From an uncultured Lentisphaeria bacterium (GTDB lineage: Bacteria; Verrucomicrobiota; Lentisphaeria; Victivallales; Victivallaceae), in the NCBI GenBank assembly GCA_937888615.1, contig CALABZ010000129.1, positions 1 to 19,185 of the forward strand: DNA of 19,185 bases, written 5' to 3'. Below, in pieces: positions 1-6,111 of this stretch. Under the pieces are notes generated by a model that ran no database searches, was not told the origin of the DNA, and saw only the letters and a program-made list of their open reading frames with translations. The first letter of the stretch is position 1. Each line of letters begins with the position of its first letter. The translations under genes were made by a program, and so were the position numbers.

Positions 1-1
1 A

Positions 2-943
2 TTCGACGCTTATTTCAAGAATTATGAATTCTTGCTCGGCACCTGCGCCAACGCGACCGAACTCCTGTTGAACAGTCCCCCCTCGCAACAGCAGTACGAT
101 TTTCATACCTATGGCGAAATCAAAGATAAAACCGAAAAGATCAAGGACTTTTCTTATTCGTCCACTTACGGGCGGGATATTTCATTCAAGGATATCATTT
201 ACCTGTTGCCGCCAGGGGTACAAGAGCCCGACGCCAAACTCCTGAAAACCATGAAACAGCTCTATCCCCTGCGCAAAACCCTGTATAACGCGGTCCTTGG
301 CAGCCTGAAACCCCTGCTCCCCGCCGCATCCACCCCGGAAGACCTGGAATTGGCGGCGCGAAACAATGCCCTGCCCCCCTTGATGGTAGCCTATATCGGC
401 AATCGTGACGGCATGACCGTGGGCTTCCCGTTCGAGCTGGATTATGCAAAAGATTATGATCCCAGAAAGCGCAACTGGTACATCAATGCCCTGAAAGAAC
501 CCGACCACTTCGTCTGGAGCATGCCGTACATCGACATCGGCGCCAGCCAAAGCAACGTGCTTACCTGTTCCAAGGCGATCTGCAACGACAGCGGCGAAGT
601 AATCGCCGTCGCCGCCGCCGACATCTCCTGGGAGCACCTCTTGAAACTACTCGAAAACACCGGCAATAACGGCAGGTATGTCGAAAATAAATTCCTGGTG
701 GACGAAAAAGGCAATATCATCACCGATTCCACCCATACACTGAACCCCGAAAAAACCAAAAATGGCCTGAAATTCCAGGAATTCCAGCCCAATCGCCTGC
801 TGAACAGCATGTGGCGGCGCAAAAACGGCTGGATTTTCGTCAAACGCAAAAACAATTACCTTTACTTCTTCATGGAAATTAAAACCCTGAAGTGGCTCTA
901 CATCGAAAAAATCAACTTTGACGAATTCATCAAATCGCAGTAG
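2..943 (+). CDS. C-terminal part of a Cache-domain sensor protein, probably a receptor kinase (5' end outside window)
   Basis: The reading frame is open from the first bases of the window, so the gene begins to the left; an internal TTG at 32 is not a convincing start because in-frame codons before it (FDAYFKNYEF) align with the paralogue at 2412-3521. The visible 313 residues form a double-Cache (PDC-like) extracytoplasmic sensor. The landmark is YDPRKRNWYINA (bases about 458-493), the classic DPRxRxWY ligand-pocket motif of dCache domains, followed by a PYIDIG strand and a V(L)TCSKAI strand. The protein ends shortly after this domain with no second membrane helix. Cache domains bind small ligands such as amino acids or carboxylates; the ligand here cannot be told. 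Since the paralogue directly follows a kinase, the missing N-terminus is probably a Ser/Thr kinase plus one membrane helix (inference). The next gene starts 18 bases downstream, so the two are likely co-transcribed. Confidence 0.75.
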   Translation, partial: FDAYFKNYEFLLGTCANATELLLNSPPSQQQYDFHTYGEIKDKTEKIKDFSYSSTYGRDISFKDIIYLLPPGVQEPDAKLLKTMKQLYPLRKTLYNAVLGSLKPLLPAASTPEDLELAARNNALPPLMVAYIGNRDGMTVGFPFELDYAKDYDPRKRNWYINALKEPDHFVWSMPYIDIGASQSNVLTCSKAICNDSGEVIAVAAADISWEHLLKLLENTGNNGRYVENKFLVDEKGNIITDSTHTLNPEKTKNGLKFQEFQPNRLLNSMWRRKNGWIFVKRKNNYLYFFMEIKTLKWLYIEKINFDEFIKSQ

Positions 944-961
944 GCCGGAGGCTCTGCAACC

Positions 962-2410
962 ATGAAAAACCCCGATAACGAACCTGACGATAAAACCATC
1001 GAACTGAACCACGACGCCGATCTGCCTCCTTCCGGCAATTCAACCGGCAGAACATCCAAAATCGTGAGGGAAAACGATGCCTATACTTATCGGTCGCAAA
1101 ATTCCAATTCCTTTGTCGGCGAGCATGTGACCCCGGACAACGCCCAAAAGCCGAATCCCGACGATCACCCCGATCATGTCGAAAAAACGTTGATTATGCC
1201 GCCCCGCCAGAGCGCACCCCATACCGCTCCTCCCCCCGCCTCCGCCGGCACCGGTGCGACTGAAAAGAAAGAGGATTTGCCGGAAACAGGCACCAGCATC
1301 GGCGAATTGATTACCGAAGTCTGCCGCAACATCGTTTCCGGTATTACCGGAACCAGGGTGTCGGACTGGAACGAGACCATTTACGAGGAAGACGAACCCC
1401 TTGATACCAGCACCACCGAAGAAGAAATCGCCGCGGAAAATTTCGACAGACTGGACCTTCGCGTAGAACTCCGTGATGAAATCGCCCGCGGCGGACAAGC
1501 CTGTATCAACCGCGGCTTCGATAAGGAATTCCACCGGGTCATCGCCGTCAAATCCCTCCATGACAAGCTGAAATCCAAGGAAGATTACCGCAGGGCTTTC
1601 ATATCCGAAGCGAAAGTCACCGCGCAACTGGAACATCCTTCCATCGTCCCGGTATACGGCATTTATGAAGACGGCAAGAATGGGCTCCACCTCTCCATGA
1701 AGCTCATTCGCGGCAGAACCCTCAAGGAATATTTCGATCGCACCCGCCTTCATTACCGCAAAATGCCCCCGCTTGCCAGAAAACGCTACGAACGCTCGCT
1801 GCTCTGGAAACGGCTCGACATCTTCCAGCGTGTCTGCGAAGCCATTTCCTATGTCCACTACCGCAAGGTCATACACCGCGACCTCAAGCCCGAAAATATC
1901 ATGATCGGCAGTTTCAATGAAACTTACGTCATGGACTGGGGCATCGCCGAATACCGCAACCAGCAAGACTCCACCTGGAGCGGCAAAGTAGCCGGCACAC
2001 TCCAATACATCGCACCGGAAATCATCAACAAGCAGCCCTACGACGAACGCTCCGATATTTTTCTGCTGGGGCTGATCCTTTATGAAATCGTTTTTCTGAA
2101 ACAGGCCTACGCCCCCTCCAAAAGCAAGGATGAAGCCATTTACAAGGCCCGCCATTGCCTGATCGAGCCCTTCACCCACTATTTCAACTGCCGGGTCGAC
2201 AAAGACCTGAAAATGATTATCGCCAAAACGCTCAAGCCGGACCCGGATGAACGCTACCATTCCGTCAAGGAGCTGGAAAAGGATCTTACCGCATTCAGTC
2301 AGGGCAACGAAGTCTCCGCCAATCCCGACAACATTTTCGACAAGATCCTCCGAAAAGTCCGGCTTCATTACAAAATACTGCTCTTTTTCTCCCTGGTGCT
2401 GCAGCTCTGA
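962..2410 (+). CDS. Hanks-type (PknB-like) serine/threonine protein kinase, frame ends at a premature-looking stop
   Basis: This is a 482-residue frame starting at ATG 962, with GGAGG about 10 bases upstream. Residues 1 to about 165 are hydrophilic, Pro/Asp/Glu-rich and low complexity. The kinase domain covers about 168-440: a glycine-rich loop variant (ARGGQA, about 174-179), IAVK with the ATP-binding lysine K197, the catalytic loop HRDLKPEN (HRD at 305-307), DWG at 325-327 in place of DFG, and a GTxxYIAPE activation segment near 350. All key residues are present, so an active kinase is expected. DWG is common in kinases of Planctomycetes and relatives. The frame ends at TGA 2408-2410 in the middle of a hydrophobic run (KILLFFSLVLQL), just where a membrane anchor would begin; membrane and Cache sequence then continue in another frame from 2412. 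The natural product is probably a kinase-TM-Cache receptor phosphorylating cytoplasmic proteins. FHA-type partners are possible but none is in the window. Confidence 0.85.
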   Translation: MKNPDNEPDDKTIELNHDADLPPSGNSTGRTSKIVRENDAYTYRSQNSNSFVGEHVTPDNAQKPNPDDHPDHVEKTLIMPPRQSAPHTAPPPASAGTGATEKKEDLPETGTSIGELITEVCRNIVSGITGTRVSDWNETIYEEDEPLDTSTTEEEIAAENFDRLDLRVELRDEIARGGQACINRGFDKEFHRVIAVKSLHDKLKSKEDYRRAFISEAKVTAQLEHPSIVPVYGIYEDGKNGLHLSMKLIRGRTLKEYFDRTRLHYRKMPPLARKRYERSLLWKRLDIFQRVCEAISYVHYRKVIHRDLKPENIMIGSFNETYVMDWGIAEYRNQQDSTWSGKVAGTLQYIAPEIINKQPYDERSDIFLLGLILYEIVFLKQAYAPSKSKDEAIYKARHCLIEPFTHYFNCRVDKDLKMIIAKTLKPDPDERYHSVKELEKDLTAFSQGNEVSANPDNIFDKILRKVRLHYKILLFFSLVLQL

Positions 2411-2411
2411 T

Positions 2412-3521
2412 TTGCGTGTTTACACAAACCCTATCGGCCTGCTGCTGCTCTCCTTTACCGCCCTGGTCGCGGTGGCCCTGTACCGGGAAATGAATCACCG
2501 CCAGGTCGCCGTCAAAAAAGACCGCGCCATGACCGAAATTTACGCCAGGGGCCTTTATTCCTGTTCCTACTTCGACCGCCAGTTCCAGGATTACGAATAC
2601 CTCCTCTCCACCATCGCGGGAGAAGCCGCCCTGCTCTACAAAGCCGAACGGATCCAGAACATCGAACCCCATATTTATACGATCCGGGATCTAAAAAACC
2701 CCGAAACCGCTCCGCCGGACTTCGCCTATGCCCCGACCTTCAAGAAGAATATCTCCCTTGACTACGTCACGTTCATTTATCCGAACATCACCGATACCCC
2801 CTCCCCGGAATACCGCAGCATGATGGATGTCCTGTCCCTGCTGAAAGACAGCCTGCGCGCCGCCGTCGTCAACAGCCTTGTTCCCCCGCCGCCGAAAAAC
2901 GCCGACGCCGCCACCATCAACCACATCATCCGCAACGTTACCAAACCGACCATTTCATCGGTTTTCGCCGGATTCAGCAACGGACTCTTCATCCTCTATC
3001 CATCGCGTACCGATGTCTCTCCCAACTATGATCCCCGCAAACGCAACTGGTACATCAACGCCGCCGCCTCTCCCCGCCAGGCCATCTGGAGCAAGCCCTA
3101 TGTCGATACCGGCGAGTTCAAAGACCTCGTCATCACCTGTTCCCGCGCCATCCTTGACGACTACAACCAGCCGATCGGCGTCACCGGAGCCGATGTCTCG
3201 CTCAGCCAACTGATCAGTACGCTTTGTGAAACCGGCAACAGCGGCAAATTTGTCAAAAACAAATTTCTGGTCGATGAATCCGGCAATATCATTGCGGATA
3301 GTTCCGGCAAACTGCTGGCCTCAAGGAACAGCAACGATGAATTGGAGTTCCGCCATTTTCCCTATTCGAAATTCCTGCCGAAGATGTGGGAGCATAAAAA
3401 CGGTTGGCTCTTCTCGGAAGAAGACGGCGTGAATTACCTTTACTTTTATCTCGAAATCGAATCGCTGCAATGGCTCTATATCGAACGGATCGATTTTGAC
3501 GAACTGCTGACGTATTATTGA
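2412..3521 (+). CDS. Membrane-anchored Cache sensor domain, likely the frameshifted C-terminal half of the preceding kinase
   Basis: This frame follows the kinase stop by one base. The only close start is TTG 2412, with no ribosome-binding site of its own. The frame is also open further left, inside the kinase, but its translation there is an unlikely Ser/Pro/Cys mix, so that part is a shadow. The product has a membrane helix (about residues 7-24, rich in Leu/Val/Ala), a coiled linker, and a double-Cache sensor with YDPRKRNWYINA (near base 3028), KPYVDTG and a VxGADVS strand. It ends soon after FDELLTYY with no second helix. It aligns along its length with the Cache protein at 2-943, including the ending WLYIE(K/R)I(N/D)FDE. 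I read it as the sensor half of the kinase at 962-2410, joined by one extra base near 2405-2411. Alternatives are a separate protein made by coupled re-initiation, or a sequencing error. Confidence 0.7.
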   Translation: MRVYTNPIGLLLLSFTALVAVALYREMNHRQVAVKKDRAMTEIYARGLYSCSYFDRQFQDYEYLLSTIAGEAALLYKAERIQNIEPHIYTIRDLKNPETAPPDFAYAPTFKKNISLDYVTFIYPNITDTPSPEYRSMMDVLSLLKDSLRAAVVNSLVPPPPKNADAATINHIIRNVTKPTISSVFAGFSNGLFILYPSRTDVSPNYDPRKRNWYINAAASPRQAIWSKPYVDTGEFKDLVITCSRAILDDYNQPIGVTGADVSLSQLISTLCETGNSGKFVKNKFLVDESGNIIADSSGKLLASRNSNDELEFRHFPYSKFLPKMWEHKNGWLFSEEDGVNYLYFYLEIESLQWLYIERIDFDELLTYY

Positions 3522-3532
3522 CCGCCGCCGTC

Positions 3533-3549
3533 TTTCCCGCTCCGGGAAA
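3533..3549. terminator. Short perfect hairpin between convergent genes
   Basis: TTTCCCG, a CTC loop and CGGGAAA form a perfect 7-bp stem in the 32-base gap between the end of the Cache gene and the end of ftsQ, which converge. There is no clear U-run after the stem on either strand, so it is only a candidate bidirectional terminator. Confidence 0.4.
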
Positions 3550-3553
3550 ATCA

Positions 3554-4363
3554 TCAACGGGTGATCACCCGGCTTTCATGGGTCAGGTCGTAGGAAATGC
3601 GGTATAATCCGTTGCGGACGTTCGTTTCGATCGCCTCGCGCAACTGCATGAACGCATGGTTGAAATTTGCGGGACGGCGAGGGAAAAACACCTTGTAAAC
3701 CCGCCTTTTATAGTCGGCGGTGAATGACAGCCGGTCCGGGTCCGACACCCAGATTTCATGGATTTTGAATTCCGGGAAATACATCACCGCCACCATCAGC
3801 AGGTCTACCGCGGATTGTACTTCCGGGATATCGTTGCCCGGAATCAGGTTCAATCCCGAATCCAGGCCATTGATCTTCGGCAGGGCTCCGGCCAGCTTGC
3901 GGTAGTAAATCGCCGGCATGATGACGGTGGACTCGTCCACCACCACCGCCTCGCGTCGTCCCCGCACCACAGCCCGGGGGATACGTTCCTCAAGCTGAAT
4001 CCGCAGCAGATCCGGCAAAACCCGTTCAACGGACGCGTCTTTGATGTTTGGAATTCCGATCAGTTTGTGGCGCAGCGTCTTCAGGTCCAGCGCAAAAAGG
4101 TTGTCATGGTCGAGTTTCAGCTCCAGTTCCGATTCGATCAGCCGGTTCCGCCCGTTCCAATAGCCGCGGCTGCTGGTTTCCACGCCGCGCAGGATAAAGT
4201 GCGGATTGCGGGAAAACATCGCCCGTTCCAGCCAGACCAGCAACGCCCAGACACCGCCGAAAATACACAGCAGCAGGCACAATGCCAGAATGAATTTCAG
4301 GGCTTTTCTGCCGCCGCCGTGCCGTTTCGCATCCGATGTATTTAATTTTTCTTTGCGGGCCAT
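3554..4363 (-). CDS. ftsQ: Cell-division protein FtsQ/DivIB
   Basis: This 269-residue protein has a basic cytoplasmic N-terminus (about 1-20), one membrane helix (about 21-45, rich in Leu/Ile/Val), then a POTRA-type domain. That domain includes the pattern HDNLFALDLKTLRHKLIGIP, then a DASVERxLPDxLRIxLxER segment and a later FtsQ beta domain. The order helix-POTRA-RVLPDLLRIQLEERIPRAV is typical of FtsQ, and the length fits. FtsQ sits in the cytoplasmic membrane and, with FtsB and FtsL, links early and late divisome proteins to septal wall synthesis. The ATG at 4363 has GAGGA three bases upstream. In many bacteria ftsQ follows mur/ddl genes. Here it lies 78 bases after an unrelated permease gene and seems to have its own promoter. 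Sequence conservation in this family is low, so the call rests on architecture and the POTRA signature. Confidence 0.75.
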   Translation of the reverse strand: MARKEKLNTSDAKRHGGGRKALKFILALCLLLCIFGGVWALLVWLERAMFSRNPHFILRGVETSSRGYWNGRNRLIESELELKLDHDNLFALDLKTLRHKLIGIPNIKDASVERVLPDLLRIQLEERIPRAVVRGRREAVVVDESTVIMPAIYYRKLAGALPKINGLDSGLNLIPGNDIPEVQSAVDLLMVAVMYFPEFKIHEIWVSDPDRLSFTADYKRRVYKVFFPRRPANFNHAFMQLREAIETNVRNGLYRISYDLTHESRVITR

Positions 4364-4389
4364 AATTCCTCAAGCAAAACATTTCAAGT

Positions 4390-4418
4390 AATATACTGCT
4401 CATTCGGGGGAGTTTCAA
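4390..4418 (-). promoter_or_regulatory. Sigma-70-type promoter for ftsQ
   Basis: On the minus strand TTGAAA (4418-4413) and TATATT (4395-4390) are separated by exactly 17 bases; each hexamer matches consensus at five of six positions. Transcription would begin near 4383, leaving a leader of about 20 bases before the ftsQ ATG that includes its GAGGA site. Confidence 0.6.
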
Positions 4419-4441
4419 CCTGTGTCCGTCAACTTTTCCGT

Positions 4442-5605
4442 TCAGGCTTTCGGGTCGAAAATCTTCCGCAGTCCTTCCCCGGTGAAATTGAACGAACAAA
4501 CGATCAGGAACAGCGCAATCCCGGGGAACAACGTCAGTTGCCAGTAGTGGAACGGATCATCCAGCGCCTGCCGCAACAACCCGCCCCAACTGGCGGTCGG
4601 CGCCTGTACTCCGAACCCCAGGAAGCTTAAACCGCTCTCGGCCAGGATCGAACCGACAATCCCAAACGTAAAACTGATCAACAGCGGTGCCGAGACATTC
4701 GGCAGTAAATGGTACAGCATCAAACGCCGCACCGGCATTCCCGCCACCTCGCAGCTGCTGATATAAGGAAACGCGCGGACTTTCAACACCTCGCCGCGCA
4801 CCAACCGGCAGAAACCGATCCAGTCGGTCAACCCGATAACGGCGATCACCACCAGGATCGATTGTTCGAATTTGTAATCCCGCAGCATCGACATCAGGAT
4901 CAACAACAGCAGAAATGACGGGAAACAGATGAAAATTTCGACAATCCGCATCGTAATCAGGTCGAACCTGCCGCCGAAATAACCGGAGCAAATCCCGATC
5001 GTTGTCCCAATCAGCAACGCAATCCCGGTAGCCGCCAGTCCCACCGCCAACGACACCCGCGCCCCGTACAGCATCCGCGCGGTCAGGTCGCGCCCGATGT
5101 TGTCGGACCCCAGCCAATGCCGCGCATTGGGTTTCTCATTGATCCGGGCCTTCTGTTCAAACGGTCCATAAGGATTCGGCGCGAAAATCATGATTTTGCC
5201 CGGCGTGCCGCGCTCGGTCAGATAATCGGTTTTGTCCAGGCGAGGCTTCACCAGGAAAAACGGCACCAGCAGTGCCAGCGACACCACCAGCAGTACCCAG
5301 CGTACCATTCGCGGCCACTTTTTCGCGACAGCCCATGCAATCAGCCCGAACGGCAGCCACAGCAGGAGATAATTGAAAGCACACTCGACCAGCACCTCGG
5401 AACTGTCCGGAGCGAACAGCGAATGCAGAAAAGGCATGCTCCACGTGCCGTCGTCGATCATCAGCAACGGCCTCTGGTTGGAAATCAGCGGAGCCAATAC
5501 CGCGGTCAGGAGCATCAGGACCACACCGAACAGACCGGTGAGCGCCAACGGATCGCGCCTGAACTTTTTCCATGCACTTCGCCGGAGCGATACGACTTCG
5601 TCCAT
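4442..5605 (-). CDS. OppC/DppC-type ABC transporter permease with a long periplasmic/membrane insertion
   Basis: The 387 residues begin with the OppC-type N-terminus (AWKKFRRDPLALTGL), a first helix, and end in the conserved permease block: GSDNIGRDLTARMLYGARVSL, SGYFGGRFD, a LASCEVAG-like EAA loop (SSCEVAGMPVRRLMLYHLLPN), ESGLSFLGFGVQAP and WGGLL. Such permeases pair with an OppB-type permease, two ATPases and a solute-binding protein to import peptides or, in some systems, oligosaccharides. The usual length is about 280-310. The extra roughly 100 residues lie between helix 1 and the GSDNIGRD motif and contain about two more hydrophobic helices (near residues 75-120), somewhat like the YejE branch. 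Its ATG shares one base with the stop of the Nudix gene, indicating translational coupling. No OppB, ATPase or binding protein is visible, so partners are encoded elsewhere. The substrate is unknown. Confidence 0.85.
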   Translation of the reverse strand: MDEVVSLRRSAWKKFRRDPLALTGLFGVVLMLLTAVLAPLISNQRPLLMIDDGTWSMPFLHSLFAPDSSEVLVECAFNYLLLWLPFGLIAWAVAKKWPRMVRWVLLVVSLALLVPFFLVKPRLDKTDYLTERGTPGKIMIFAPNPYGPFEQKARINEKPNARHWLGSDNIGRDLTARMLYGARVSLAVGLAATGIALLIGTTIGICSGYFGGRFDLITMRIVEIFICFPSFLLLLILMSMLRDYKFEQSILVVIAVIGLTDWIGFCRLVRGEVLKVRAFPYISSCEVAGMPVRRLMLYHLLPNVSAPLLISFTFGIVGSILAESGLSFLGFGVQAPTASWGGLLRQALDDPFHYWQLTLFPGIALFLIVCSFNFTGEGLRKIFDPKA

Positions 5606-6111
5606 CAGTTCAGTTCCCGAATCATTTCAAGTTCACGCCGCAGCAATGGCGTCAACTGTTCCTGAACGGCTGGATCGGCCAGTTCGCCCAGCGTCCAATA
5701 CCGAACCTCGTCCACTTCCTCCCGCTGGAGACTGAACGTCCCCTCGTAAACCATGGCGAACGTCCGGATGTCCTCCGACTCGACTTCATTGCGCACTTTC
5801 ATGTCGAAAAGGTGCTTCAATGCCGGCGGCGCCTTCACCCCCAGTTCTTCGCCGAGTTCGCGGCGCGCGGCCGCTTCCCAGGTTTCGCCGGGGTTCAGGT
5901 GACCGCCGACGGCGGTATCCCACTTGCCGGGCTGGATGTCCTTGGCGGCCGAACGTTTCTGCAGGAGAATCCGACCGTCTGGATGACGCACCACGATATG
6001 CACCGAACGGTGAATCAGCGCCGGGTTGCCGTGGCATTCACGTCGCGGAGCCAAACCGACGCGATTACCCGCGTCGTCGTATATCTCGAACATCTCGCCG
6101 TTTACGCTCAT
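5605..6111 (-). CDS. Nudix hydrolase (YfcD/IPP-isomerase-like branch)
   Basis: This 168-residue protein carries a perfect Nudix box, G-x5-E-x7-REUxEExGU, at residues 70-92 (G70, E76, R84, E85, E88, E89, G91), which binds the divalent metal and diphosphate substrate. The start EMFEIYDDAGNRVGLAPR and the HRSVHIVV strand resemble the YfcD-type and isopentenyl-diphosphate-isomerase-like Nudix proteins, which act on unknown nucleoside or isoprenoid diphosphates. It is presumably cytoplasmic, since no signal is seen. The start at 6111 overlaps the clpC stop by four bases (ATGA) and has AAGGA just upstream inside clpC. The stop shares a base with the following permease start. The gene is therefore the tightly coupled middle member of a clpC-nudix-permease transcript. 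The exact substrate cannot be deduced. Confidence 0.85.
   Translation of the reverse strand: MSVNGEMFEIYDDAGNRVGLAPRRECHGNPALIHRSVHIVVRHPDGRILLQKRSAAKDIQPGKWDTAVGGHLNPGETWEAAARRELGEELGVKAPPALKHLFDMKVRNEVESEDIRTFAMVYEGTFSLQREEVDEVRYWTLGELADPAVQEQLTPLLRRELEMIRELN

Noticed and set aside
1040..2368. 442-codon open frame antisense to the kinase gene
   Set aside because: It covers exactly the GC-rich kinase region and shows no domain; the kinase motifs on the plus strand are decisive.
2247..2411. N-terminal extension of the Cache frame from ATG 2247
   Set aside because: That part overlaps the conserved end of the kinase and translates as an unlikely Ser/Pro/Cys-rich mix.
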